64,000 bases of DNA from positions 62,001 through 126,000 of the forward strand of contig JAEUUC010000005.1 of NCBI GenBank assembly GCA_016787665.1. Direction: 5' to 3'. Below, in pieces: positions 34,368 through 43,372 of this stretch (within the stretch, counting starts at the first letter, position 1; the number at the start of each line of letters is the position of its first letter). A model generated the notes under the pieces. That model did not search any database, was not told the DNA's origin, and saw only the letters and a program-made list of their open reading frames with translations. Origin of the DNA: Cyclobacteriaceae bacterium. GTDB lineage: Bacteria > Bacteroidota > Bacteroidia > Cytophagales > Cyclobacteriaceae. The position numbers and the translations under genes were made by a program.

Positions 34368-35933
34368 ATGGAAAACATTGCCATTATTCTCATTGCCGTT
34401 GCCCTTAGCATCCTGCTGGGTTTGCTTTTCGGCACGTTGTTTTACAAGCGCAAACAGAAAAAGCGGAAAAAAGAAGATGAAGAGCGTTCGCGCCTGATTA
34501 TTAAAGAAGCGGAGCTCCAGGCCGAAAACATCAAGAAAGACCGGATTCTGGAAGCCAAGGAAAAATTCCTGAAGATGAAGCAGGAATTTGAAGAAGAGGC
34601 CAACCGGAAAAAGAACCAGATCATTGCCAACGAGCAAAAGATCAAACAGCGGGAAGCCCAGCTGGCCAAAGAGCATGAAACACTTAAGCGCAAAGAGGCC
34701 GACCTGGACGAAGAGCGCCAAAGCCTGGCCCAGCAACACGAACTGGTGAAAAAGCGAAAAGAAGAACTCGACCGGTTTAACGCACAGAAAGTGGCAGTGT
34801 TGGAAAACATTTCCAAGCTCACCGCAGAGCAGGCCCGCGAACAACTGGTGGAATCCCTGAAGGAAGAAGCCCAAACCCGCGCAAACTCCTATATCAAGGA
34901 TATTATGGAGCAGGCCAAACTATCGGCCACCAAGGAAGCCAAGAAGATTGTAGTGGAAACCATCCAGCGCACAGCCACCGAACACGCGATTGAAAACTGT
35001 GTATCGATCTTTAACATCGAAAGTGACGACATCAAGGGAAAAATTATCGGCCGCGAGGGTCGCAATATCCGCACCCTGGAGGCTGCCACCGGAGTTGAAT
35101 TGATTGTAGACGACACTCCGGAAGCCATCATCATCTCGGGATTTGATCCTGTGCGCAGGGAGATTGCCCGGCTTTCGTTGCATCGGTTGGTTCAGGATGG
35201 GCGCATTCACCCGGCCCGCATCGAGGAAATTGTTTCAAAAACCACGAAGAACATCGAAGATGAAATTGTGGAAATAGGCGAGCGCACGGTGATTGATCTC
35301 GGCATCCATGGATTGCACCCCGAACTCGTGAAAATGGTCGGCCGCATGCGCTTCCGGTCGTCATACGGTCAAAATCTGTTACAGCACTCGCGCGAAGTGG
35401 CCAACCTCTGCGCCATTATGGCTTCCGAACTGGGCCTTAATGTGAAGCAGGCGAAACGGGCCGGCCTGTTGCATGACATTGGCAAGGTGTGGCCGGAAGA
35501 ACTGGAAAAACCCCATGCCATTGTCGGCATGGAACTCGCACTGAAATACAAGGAACACCCCGTGGTATGCAACGCTATTGGCGCCCACCACGATGAAATT
35601 GAGATGACCGGCATCTTGTCCCCGATTGTGCAGGCCTGCGATGCCATCAGTGGCGCCCGCCCTGGAGCAAGGCGTGAAGTGATGGAGCAGTACATCAAAC
35701 GCCTAAAAGAACTGGAGTCCGTGGGGTTGAGCTTTGATGGCGTTGAAAAATGCTATGCGATACAAGCTGGCCGTGAGTTACGCGTGATTGTGGATGCCGA
35801 AAAGGCCACGGATGAGCGTGCAAATCAGCTTAGTTTTGAGATTTCGCAAAAAATTGAGCGGGATATGCAGTATCCGGGGCAAATTAAGGTAACCGTAATC
35901 CGCGAAATGCGTAGTGTAGCATATGCGAAGTAA
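34368..35933 (+). CDS. rny: ribonuclease Y
   Basis: RNase Y is a membrane-anchored endoribonuclease that starts mRNA decay. The 521-residue protein starts at ATG 34368 ([13 protein letters not shown]); an in-frame GTG at 34347 is less likely. Domains in order: transmembrane helix 3-23, long coiled coil (~25-190), KH domain (~205-270; [24 protein letters not shown]) and HD domain (~335-430) with LLHDIGKV at ~367. It overlaps the next gene by 11 bases. Confidence 0.96.
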   Translation: MENIAIILIAVALSILLGLLFGTLFYKRKQKKRKKEDEERSRLIIKEAELQAENIKKDRILEAKEKFLKMKQEFEEEANRKKNQIIANEQKIKQREAQLAKEHETLKRKEADLDEERQSLAQQHELVKKRKEELDRFNAQKVAVLENISKLTAEQAREQLVESLKEEAQTRANSYIKDIMEQAKLSATKEAKKIVVETIQRTATEHAIENCVSIFNIESDDIKGKIIGREGRNIRTLEAATGVELIVDDTPEAIIISGFDPVRREIARLSLHRLVQDGRIHPARIEEIVSKTTKNIEDEIVEIGERTVIDLGIHGLHPELVKMVGRMRFRSSYGQNLLQHSREVANLCAIMASELGLNVKQAKRAGLLHDIGKVWPEELEKPHAIVGMELALKYKEHPVVCNAIGAHHDEIEMTGILSPIVQACDAISGARPGARREVMEQYIKRLKELESVGLSFDGVEKCYAIQAGRELRVIVDAEKATDERANQLSFEISQKIERDMQYPGQIKVTVIREMRSVAYAK

Positions 35934-36648
35934 CTTGATTCGAACCCAATTTATTGCTCTCCTGATAGTCGGAGTTGCATTTTCTGCCCTCGGCCAAATC
36001 GATCGTGGCGCGAGAGAATCCGTGAACTTGAACACATGGTCGCAACTTTTGGCTGAGCCAAATGGTGATCCGGTGCGGCAGCGTTCAGGTGTGCATTCGG
36101 ATGGTTCTCCATTTTCGTATGAAGAATGGATGCCGGCCGCCATTCATCTCAGCAACGGAAAGGTTCTCGAGAACGTGTTGGTCAGGCTGAATCTGGTGGC
36201 TCAGGAGATTCACTACATGTCCGAGGCATATGGAAAAGAAATGGTGGCGTACGGTGGCACCGTGAAAGAGTTATTTGTTGCCGAACCCCGGGATAATCAA
36301 ATGATAACCCGCAAGTACTCGTTCAAGAAACTGGATGGAACGAAATCGTATCTCTGTGAGCACTTGGTTGAGGGTAAAGCCACACTTCTTCGCTCAACGG
36401 TCAAGCGCGAATTGACCGACAAGGCCTACAATTCCGCTACGGTGAACATCATCTTTCAGGAGGATACAGATTATTATGTACAAACCGATGCTGGATTTGC
36501 AAAGGTTAATAAGCGAAAAAGCAATTTAGCCGAGCTACTGCCTGGCAAGTCGGCCGAGCTCCAAGCCTTCATTGCTCAAAAGAAGCTTAAATTGAAAAGT
36601 GAGGAGCAAATGGCTGAATTGGTTACATATTATAACTCACTTCAGTAG
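35923..36648 (+). CDS. secreted protein of unknown function
   Basis: This 241-residue protein has a signal peptide ([25 protein letters not shown]). The mature part has a mixed strand pattern and a C-terminal helix ([14 protein letters not shown]). A segment [24 protein letters not shown] resembles the surface-strand pattern of small exported Bacteroidota proteins. I do not recognise a family. It overlaps rny by 11 bases, so it may be co-transcribed. Confidence 0.7.
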   Translation: MRSNLIRTQFIALLIVGVAFSALGQIDRGARESVNLNTWSQLLAEPNGDPVRQRSGVHSDGSPFSYEEWMPAAIHLSNGKVLENVLVRLNLVAQEIHYMSEAYGKEMVAYGGTVKELFVAEPRDNQMITRKYSFKKLDGTKSYLCEHLVEGKATLLRSTVKRELTDKAYNSATVNIIFQEDTDYYVQTDAGFAKVNKRKSNLAELLPGKSAELQAFIAQKKLKLKSEEQMAELVTYYNSLQ

Positions 36649-36672
36649 AGTTTGTATCTTCATGGCACAGCC

Positions 36673-39183
36673 ATGAACCCATTTCCTTTCGCAGGTTTAT
36701 CAGACGAAGCCGTACTGGCCTCACGCGCACAGCACGGCTCCAATGAAATCCGAAAGAGTGCAGAGAGCGGCACCTGGGTTGCCTTCAAAGAAACCGTTAC
36801 GGAACCCATGTTTTTACTGCTGGTAGTAGCCGCCAGTGTGTACTTCGTGTTGGGTGAGGTTACCGAGGGCCTTTACATGTTGGCCGCGCTGGCAGCGGTT
36901 GCCGCCATTTCTTTTTATCAGGACTCCCGAAGCCGCAAAGCCCTCCAGGCCTTGCAAGACTATACCCAGCCTCTGGCAACGGTCATCCGCAACAACTCGG
37001 TAACACAAGTCAAAAGCCGCGATGTGGTGGTTGGCGATTTCGTGGTTGTGGACGAAGGCAAACTTGTTCCTGCCGATGGCGTACTGCTGCAAGCCAACGA
37101 CTTCACCGTAAACGAATCCATTCTGACAGGCGAAGCCTTTACCGTGCCCAAATCGCCAGACGATTCAAACACCCAGAAGGTTTTTCAAGGTACGCTGGTC
37201 ACCACGGGTTTAGGCGTGATGCGCGTGAACGCAGTCGGTGACAAAACGGAACTGGGCAAAATTGGAAAATCGCTAAGCGAGATATCTGAAGAAAAAACAC
37301 CCCTTCAGCAGCAAATTGAAACTTTTGTGCGAAAGATGGCCCTGGCCGGAGGAGCCGTGTTCCTTCTCATTTGGGGGTATCAGTTCTTTTTGTCGCGCGA
37401 ATTGCTTGGCAGCCTGTTAATGGGCTTGACCATCGCCATGTCGGTGCTGCCCGAAGAGATACCGGTAGCCTTCACCACGTTCATGGCATTGGGCGCTTGG
37501 CGGCTAATGAAAGAAGGCGTCATCGTTAAACAGACCAAAACGGTTGAAACACTGGGAGCGGCCACTGTGCTGTGTGTGGATAAGACCGGCACCATCACGG
37601 AAAACCGGATGGAGTTGAAAAAGATTGTTTCCGGAGATCGGGTTTTTACTCTGGGCGAACAAAGTGAACTGGCACCGGAAGGCCGTTACATTTTGGAGAT
37701 GGCCATGTGGGCAAGTGAGCCCGTGCCTTTTGACCCCATGGAGAAAGCGCTGCATGAGGCCTACCCATCGGCTGGCGTTGACAAGCGTGGCGCCTATCGT
37801 CTGGTGCATGAGTACCCGCTGGGCGGAAAACCCCCGATGATGACCCATGTATTTGCCAACGATGACGGGCATCAAATCATTGCCACGAAAGGAGCCGTTG
37901 AGGGTGTTATTCGTCAATGCCAATTGACACCCGGGGAACTTGATCGCATCAACCAGCAATATCACGCGCTTTCCGCGGAAGGTTTCCGCGTATTGGCAGT
38001 AGCGGAAGCAGCAACCACACCCCATGACCTACCGACAAACCAATCAGAATTTGTCTTGCGCTACCTGGGTCTGGTGGCATTCTACGATCCGCCCAAATCG
38101 CACATCCGGTCAATTTTTGAACAATTCCAAAAAGCCGGCATCCGCATCAAAGTAATTACGGGCGATAACGAGATAACGACCCGCGCTATTGCTAGGCAGG
38201 CAGGCCTTCCGGCCGAGTCGCACCCGGTGCAAGGTGAAAAACTACTCACTTTACATGGTGCTGAATTTGACCGGGAGGTACAACGCGGAGATTTGTTTAC
38301 GCGCATGTTTCCCGAAGCCAAGTTGCGGATCATCGAATCATTGAAAAGGCAGGGCGAAGTGGTGGCCATGACGGGTGATGGTGTTAACGATGGGCCGGCA
38401 CTCAAGGCCGCTCATATCGGCATTGCCATGGGAAAACGGGGATCAGAAATTGCACGGCAGGCCTCGGCCCTCATTCTCACTACGGATGACTTGAGCCTGC
38501 TGGTGACTGCGCTGGCCATGGGCCGAAAGATTTATTCGAATCTGAAGAAGGCCATACAATACATTATCTCCATCCACATCCCGATTATTCTCACGGTGGC
38601 ATTGCCGCTCCTTCTGGGTTGGGCCTATCCGGCCATTTTTACGCCTGTACATGTCATCTTTCTGGAGTTGATTATGGGACCCACGTGCTCCATCATCTAT
38701 GAAAATGAACCCCTGGAGCCGCGCAGTATGGAGCAGCCGCCACGACCCGCCAGCCGATCGTTCCTCAACTTTTCTGAACTCTCCGTCAGCATTGTTCAGG
38801 GTTTGGCGATTACCCTGGGCACTCTTACGAGTTATCAAATTGCCGTTGCGATGGGCTTCGATGAAGAACTGACCCGCGCCATGGTTTTTACCACGTTGGT
38901 TACAGCCAACATCGTGCTCACATTGGTCAACCGATCGTTTTATCATTCCGTATGGGTCTCGGCCCGGTATAACAATTGGATGCTGCGGGCCATCTTGATT
39001 TCCACCATCGCCCTGCTGGCGGTGATTCTTTATGTTGACCCCGTGAGTCGCTTCTTTCACGTCCGGCACCTCAGCGCCATGCAGTTTGGGTTATCCGCTC
39101 TGGTGGGTGTGCTTTCGGTAATCTGGTTCGAACTGGTCAAACTCTGGCATCGCCACCGGAAACCTGTTCAAACGTTTTCGTAA
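36673..39183 (+). CDS. cation-translocating P-type ATPase
   Basis: This 836-residue P-type ATPase starts at the ATG 36673. Domains: cation-ATPase N-terminal, actuator with LTGEAF (~150), transmembrane helix 4 with PEEIP (~258), phosphorylation site DKTGT (D303) and hinge MTGDGVNDGPA (~573-583), with about ten membrane helices. Helix 6 reads ELIMGPTCSIIYENEP instead of the SERCA-type N-x-x-T-D motif, so Ca2+ specificity should not be assumed. The transported ion is unknown. A terminator follows. Confidence 0.9.
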   Translation: MNPFPFAGLSDEAVLASRAQHGSNEIRKSAESGTWVAFKETVTEPMFLLLVVAASVYFVLGEVTEGLYMLAALAAVAAISFYQDSRSRKALQALQDYTQPLATVIRNNSVTQVKSRDVVVGDFVVVDEGKLVPADGVLLQANDFTVNESILTGEAFTVPKSPDDSNTQKVFQGTLVTTGLGVMRVNAVGDKTELGKIGKSLSEISEEKTPLQQQIETFVRKMALAGGAVFLLIWGYQFFLSRELLGSLLMGLTIAMSVLPEEIPVAFTTFMALGAWRLMKEGVIVKQTKTVETLGAATVLCVDKTGTITENRMELKKIVSGDRVFTLGEQSELAPEGRYILEMAMWASEPVPFDPMEKALHEAYPSAGVDKRGAYRLVHEYPLGGKPPMMTHVFANDDGHQIIATKGAVEGVIRQCQLTPGELDRINQQYHALSAEGFRVLAVAEAATTPHDLPTNQSEFVLRYLGLVAFYDPPKSHIRSIFEQFQKAGIRIKVITGDNEITTRAIARQAGLPAESHPVQGEKLLTLHGAEFDREVQRGDLFTRMFPEAKLRIIESLKRQGEVVAMTGDGVNDGPALKAAHIGIAMGKRGSEIARQASALILTTDDLSLLVTALAMGRKIYSNLKKAIQYIISIHIPIILTVALPLLLGWAYPAIFTPVHVIFLELIMGPTCSIIYENEPLEPRSMEQPPRPASRSFLNFSELSVSIVQGLAITLGTLTSYQIAVAMGFDEELTRAMVFTTLVTANIVLTLVNRSFYHSVWVSARYNNWMLRAILISTIALLAVILYVDPVSRFFHVRHLSAMQFGLSALVGVLSVIWFELVKLWHRHRKPVQTFS

Positions 39184-39196
39184 ATTGATCAATGCC

Positions 39197-39223
39197 AAAC
39201 GCCTATTTCCTCCGGGCGTTTTT
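39197..39223 (+). terminator. rho-independent terminator after the P-type ATPase
   Basis: A 7-bp stem (AAACGCC, 39197-39203, with GGCGTTT, 39215-39221) is followed by a short T run ending at 39223. The MFS gene promoter region begins just after. Confidence 0.65.
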
Positions 39224-39237
39224 CATAATTTGCCCCG

Positions 39238-40374
39238 ATGCATAGAGCCTTTTCGCCTGCACGCCTGGCCGTCAAACTGGTTTTCTTTATCAATGGCTTC
39301 GTGCACGCCACCTATTACGCGCGATTGCCCCGCATTCAGGATCAGTTTGCGATCGATAACGGCACCATCGGGCTCGTGCTCCTGGCTTCTTCATTTGGTG
39401 CCTTGCTGGCCATGCCTTTCACGGGGTGGGTAATCATACGCTATGGCAGCCGAAGGATCACGCTATTCGGGGTTTTGACTTACTGCCTGCTTTTTCCCTT
39501 GATTCCACTGATGCCTCACGTGGGAGCTCTTTCATCTGTCTTCTTTCTTCTTGGCGTTTCGGCCGGCATGATGGATGTGGCGATGAACTCACAAGCGGTA
39601 ATGGTCGAACAACGACACGGCAAACCCATCATGACTTCCTTCCACGCCCTCTTTAGTTTGGGGATGATGCTGGGCGGATTGTTCGGGGCCTTGTTTGCCA
39701 AACTGGATACCAGCTTACTACTTCATTTCTCAGCTATTGCCGCGGTGAGTGTAGCGGGCGTGTTGATTGCGCGCTATTACCTTATTCACGATAAACCCGA
39801 GCGCAAGGACAAAGAAGGTCCCGCCTTTCGGTTACCCAATGCCGCTATGGTGAGCATAGGGGTCATCGCATTCTGCTGCATGCTGGGTGAAGGCGCCATG
39901 GCGGACTGGAGTACCAACTACATGGAGAACATTGCCGGAGCAGACAAAGCACTTGCCCCCATCGGCCTCTCGGCTTTTGCCCTGGCGATGACATTAGGGC
40001 GTTTTGTAGGCGACAGCGCGCGTTTGAGTTTTGGCGATCGGAATCTGATGATCATCTGCGGATTAATTTCCCTGAGCGGTATTGCCCTGGCTATCCTTTG
40101 GATACACCCCTATGCTGCCATCACCGGATTTTTCATTGTGGGCGTTGGCCTTTCGGCTGTAGTGCCCATTGCCTATAGTCTGGCCGGCAATGCGCGCGAC
40201 CTTCCACCCGGAGTTGGCTTAGCCATGGTAACCACGGTGGGCTATTCCGGGTTTTTGTTTGGCCCCCCGATTATTGGTTTTCTTGCAGACCTTTCAAACC
40301 TGCGATATGCAATGGCATTGGTGGCCTTGCTATTCGCGGTGATGATTCTGCTCGCCTATCGCTACCGTTCGTAA
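39238..40374 (+). CDS. MFS transporter
   Basis: This 378-residue major facilitator superfamily protein has about 12 hydrophobic helices, a short N-terminus and the loop motif GWVIIRYGSRRI between helices 2 and 3. Helix 4-5 has AGMMDVAMNSQAVMVEQ and FHALFSLGMMLGGLFGAL, the pattern of the YbjJ-type subgroup. The substrate is unknown. A near-match -7 element (TAATTTG) precedes the start by a few bases. Confidence 0.85.
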   Translation: MHRAFSPARLAVKLVFFINGFVHATYYARLPRIQDQFAIDNGTIGLVLLASSFGALLAMPFTGWVIIRYGSRRITLFGVLTYCLLFPLIPLMPHVGALSSVFFLLGVSAGMMDVAMNSQAVMVEQRHGKPIMTSFHALFSLGMMLGGLFGALFAKLDTSLLLHFSAIAAVSVAGVLIARYYLIHDKPERKDKEGPAFRLPNAAMVSIGVIAFCCMLGEGAMADWSTNYMENIAGADKALAPIGLSAFALAMTLGRFVGDSARLSFGDRNLMIICGLISLSGIALAILWIHPYAAITGFFIVGVGLSAVVPIAYSLAGNARDLPPGVGLAMVTTVGYSGFLFGPPIIGFLADLSNLRYAMALVALLFAVMILLAYRYRS

Positions 40375-40379
40375 TAGAT

Positions 40380-40387
40380 TATTTTTG
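40380..40387 (+). promoter_or_regulatory. promoter -7 element close to the 40392 start codon
   Basis: TATTTTTG ends four bases before the ATG at 40392. A transcript starting about seven bases downstream would be leaderless or lack the first bases of the codon. No -33 box is clear. Confidence 0.45.
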
Positions 40388-40391
40388 CGCT

Positions 40392-40676
40392 ATGGAGATT
40401 CAACGGGAAGAACACGGAAGCAAGGGTGCCTTCTTTATTTCTGCGCAGGGCAAACGCCTGGCCGAAATGACATATTCTAAAGCAGGCGACACACGCCTGA
40501 TCATCGACCACACCAAAGTATCAGATGCGTTAAAAGGCAAAGGGGCCGGCAAGCAATTGGTGACCGCAGCGGTGAACTTTGCCCGGCAGCAAAAGATAAA
40601 AATTCTGCCTCTGTGCCCATTCGCCCGTGCGGTGTTCGAAAAAACACCCGAGTTTGCAGACGTGTGGGATAACTGA
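40392..40676 (+). CDS. GNAT family N-acetyltransferase (YidJ-like, short)
   Basis: This 94-residue protein of the compact GCN5-related acetyltransferase subgroup has FISAQGKRLAEMTYS, then IIDHTKVSDALKGKGAGKQLV (the acetyl-CoA-binding loop GKGAGK) and a C-terminal LPLCPFARAVFEKTPEFADVW. The small size is typical of this subgroup, whose substrate is unknown. It is followed two bases later by the YheT-type hydrolase. Confidence 0.88.
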   Translation: MEIQREEHGSKGAFFISAQGKRLAEMTYSKAGDTRLIIDHTKVSDALKGKGAGKQLVTAAVNFARQQKIKILPLCPFARAVFEKTPEFADVWDN

Positions 40677-40678
40677 TC

Positions 40679-41638
40679 ATGCCGGTACTTCCTCAACCCC
40701 TGTATCAACGGCCATTGTATTTGTTTAATGGCCATGCCGAAACCATTGTGCCCAGTCTATTTCGAAAAGTTCAAGGTGTGGTGTACTCCCGCGAACGACT
40801 GGAGCTGGCCGATGGCGACTTTCTAGACCTCGATTGGTTGCGGAACGGTCAAAAACGCGTGGCAATTATCAGCCACGGATTGGAAGGAAGCAGTGACCGA
40901 CATTATGTGAAGAGTATGGCGCGTTACCTCGGCCAACACGGTTGGGACGTACTGGCGTGGAATTGCCGGAGTTGTTCGGGCGAGATGAACCGTTTGCCGC
41001 GTTTGTATCACCACGGGGCTACCGATGACCTCAGCGCGGTGATCGATCATGCGCGATTGAAGCACTACGATACCGTAGCCCTGGTGGGCTTCAGCATGGG
41101 CGGCAGCCTTACGCTGAAATATTTGGGCGAACGCGGCCTAAACGTCCCTCCGGAGATTTCGGCAGCGGTAGCATTTTCGGTGCCCTGCCATTTGGGATCC
41201 AGCGCCCGGGAGCTTGACAAGCCCGAAAAAGCCTTCTATCGCGATCGCTTTCTGAAAAAGCTGAAGAAAAAGATGATCGAGAAGGCAGCACGCTTTCCGG
41301 ATTTGATTTCGGTGCGGCACATCGACACCATTCGCACGTTTGCTGACTTCGACAATGCCTACACGGCTCCATTGCATGGGTTCACCCATGCCGAAGATTT
41401 TTATCAACGGGCGTCATCGGGGCAATACCTGGCCGGCATTCGAAAGCCGGTATTAATTGTAAATGCAGAGAACGATCCGTTTCTGCCGAAGGAATGCTAC
41501 CCGGTTGCGTTGGCGCAGCAGCATGATTTTGTCCACCTGGAAATGCCGACACGTGGCGGACACGTGGGCTTTTCGCTGCACGGCAAGTCCCACAGCTGGA
41601 TGGATGAGCGGGCTTTAGGTTTTTTATCACTCCGCTAA
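40679..41638 (+). CDS. YheT family alpha/beta hydrolase
   Basis: This 319-residue alpha/beta hydrolase has the YheT pattern: FNGHAETIVPSLFRKV at the N-terminus, SHGLEGSSDRHYV, the nucleophile elbow GFSMGG (Ser about 139) and the C-terminal RGGHVGF with the catalytic His. An Asp lies in NAENDPFLP. The reaction is probably ester hydrolysis, but the physiological substrate is unknown. Confidence 0.92.
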   Translation: MPVLPQPLYQRPLYLFNGHAETIVPSLFRKVQGVVYSRERLELADGDFLDLDWLRNGQKRVAIISHGLEGSSDRHYVKSMARYLGQHGWDVLAWNCRSCSGEMNRLPRLYHHGATDDLSAVIDHARLKHYDTVALVGFSMGGSLTLKYLGERGLNVPPEISAAVAFSVPCHLGSSARELDKPEKAFYRDRFLKKLKKKMIEKAARFPDLISVRHIDTIRTFADFDNAYTAPLHGFTHAEDFYQRASSGQYLAGIRKPVLIVNAENDPFLPKECYPVALAQQHDFVHLEMPTRGGHVGFSLHGKSHSWMDERALGFLSLR

Positions 41639-41639
41639 T

Positions 41640-42512
41640 TCATGGAATGCAATCCCCTGAGTTAGCAACGTAGCTACTCCCGTTAAAGACAAGAACAGTT
41701 GACCAGACAACATCAGTGGCAACGGCACCTGATCGAATCAAGATCACAGGCCTGCCTTCAAGCTCAATTGGGAGAATATAGGCTGCTGTAATAACTTCGT
41801 TGTAAGGACTATGGTAAACAGTCCTAGCTTCATTCTCGATTTCAAGAACAAACGATGTCGTGTCGGAATGGGCAAACGAATAGGTAAGGCTGTTGCTAGT
41901 CTGGTAGTGACCAAGAATAGTAACCGATGCGCTGTCAATTCGTAAGTGAGAACGAAGTATCGAATCAAGCCTAGTATCTTGATGCGGTTCTACCCACAGC
42001 TCACTTGGCCGACACGGCCTCGATATCAAAGCATGCGGACTTGATTTCGGCTTTTCTTTCAATTTCAGAAGCGCCACATAGCCAGCCGTGATGTTATCCT
42101 CAAAATACCCGACTCGATCCAAATTTCCACTACCAACGAAACGGCCCCTTTCGTCCAACATCAAAAAATCTCCTCCAATCAAATTAAAGTACTTTTCTTT
42201 TGACCTTTCAATCGTCCACAATTTTTGATCACCATCATCATAAAGCAATGAGTCCTTAAACTTGAGGAGGTATTCGAATAAGTTTCGGTGACCCTTCCGA
42301 AAGCTTAATTCGAAAATGTATTGATTAGACCCGGCAAACTCTTCAACATGCTCAACCCGGCAACAAATTGTATCTCTGAAAGAGTCGCGTAATTCGAGGT
42401 CAAGCTCTGACAACCAGGTTGTGTCTTCAATTTCAGACGGCTCCTGCTTACTTTTCTGGTCACATGAAACCAGAAACAACCCAATAAAGACAAAGTATAG
42501 GCTGATCCTCAT
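41640..42512 (-). CDS. hypothetical lipoprotein
   Basis: This 290-residue protein has a lipoprotein signal (FIGLFLVSC, Cys17) and a mature part rich in beta strands and acidic residues. No known family is recognised. A Cys pair (DTICCRVEHVEEF) and a late Cys are present. The DNA looks AT-richer than both neighbours, with more Asn, Ser and Tyr codons, so recent acquisition is possible. It overlaps the upstream esterase by four bases on the same strand. Confidence 0.65.
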   Translation of the reverse strand: MRISLYFVFIGLFLVSCDQKSKQEPSEIEDTTWLSELDLELRDSFRDTICCRVEHVEEFAGSNQYIFELSFRKGHRNLFEYLLKFKDSLLYDDGDQKLWTIERSKEKYFNLIGGDFLMLDERGRFVGSGNLDRVGYFEDNITAGYVALLKLKEKPKSSPHALISRPCRPSELWVEPHQDTRLDSILRSHLRIDSASVTILGHYQTSNSLTYSFAHSDTTSFVLEIENEARTVYHSPYNEVITAAYILPIELEGRPVILIRSGAVATDVVWSTVLVFNGSSYVANSGDCIP

Positions 42513-43297
42513 TGTCTTCGTCTTTTCTCAAACGTCCACTTCAAAAAGTCGGGCTCGGCAAAGGCATTGTCCCAACTGTTGTGGTTCACGCCCGGGTACT
42601 CGGTATATTTCACGCTCACACCTATCGATCGCAAACGCTCGACCATCGCCCGCGATTCCTCCACGCCCACCACCGCATCAGCATCGCCATGAAAGATCCA
42701 AAACGGAATCTTCTTCACCCGCGCATCGTATTTCAAAGCATCTCCGCCCCCACAAATGGGGAGGGCAGCCGCCACCAGCTTGGGAAACCGATAGGCCAAT
42801 TCAAATGTGCCCATGCCACCCATGGAAAGTCCCGTGACGTAAATCCTCTGGCGATCCACCTGCTCGGTGCGCTGCAAATACCTGATCAGGTCAACTACGA
42901 GGCGTAACGGCTCCGTTATCGGTGACTCGTAGTTAAAATCCAGTCCGTAGGGTTGTTTGGAACGATCGACCGAAACCGCACTCCAATAGCTGTCTTCCGG
43001 GCATTGCGGGAAAATGACAATGGCCGGATAGGCCCAGCGGGCTTCTGTGCTAAGAAACAACTTGGCCCCGTGTATCAGTTGCTTTTCATTATCACTGCCG
43101 CGTTCACCAGCGCCATGCAGCATGACCACGAGCGGGTACTTCTTTTGGCGATCGTAGTTCTGCGGGAACAGAATGCGGTAGGGCAACATGGATGAGCCCT
43201 TGCGATACTCCCGCTTTTCAAACTGCCCAAGGTCTTGTGCGTAGCCGGTGGCGCAACACGTGAGCAAGAGCAGCAGGCCGATACGAAAACGATCCAT
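42509..43297 (-). CDS. exported alpha/beta esterase (PHB depolymerase/esterase D-like)
   Basis: This 262-residue exported hydrolase has a signal peptide (GLLLLLTCCATGYAQ). The alpha/beta fold shows MLHGAGERGSDN (oxyanion region), the nucleophile GLSMGGMG (~160), Asp in IFHGDADAVV and His in GVNHNSW. These fit CE1-like or prolyl-oligopeptidase-like esterases that cleave plant feruloyl or acetyl esters, but the substrate is not certain. It is divergent from the serine hydrolase gene at 43373. Confidence 0.85.
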   Translation of the reverse strand: MDRFRIGLLLLLTCCATGYAQDLGQFEKREYRKGSSMLPYRILFPQNYDRQKKYPLVVMLHGAGERGSDNEKQLIHGAKLFLSTEARWAYPAIVIFPQCPEDSYWSAVSVDRSKQPYGLDFNYESPITEPLRLVVDLIRYLQRTEQVDRQRIYVTGLSMGGMGTFELAYRFPKLVAAALPICGGGDALKYDARVKKIPFWIFHGDADAVVGVEESRAMVERLRSIGVSVKYTEYPGVNHNSWDNAFAEPDFLKWTFEKRRRQ

Positions 43298-43372
43298 ACC
43301 CCAAGGTAATCATGGCACCGGCCACCAAACAAGAAAAATTGTACCTTACCCTTCGGAAAAAAAGCTCATCCC

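Noticed and set aside
34317..34874. Minus-strand frame of 185 codons opposite rny
   Set aside because: Phe/Leu-rich composition is the reverse of the Lys/Glu-rich coiled coil of RNase Y.
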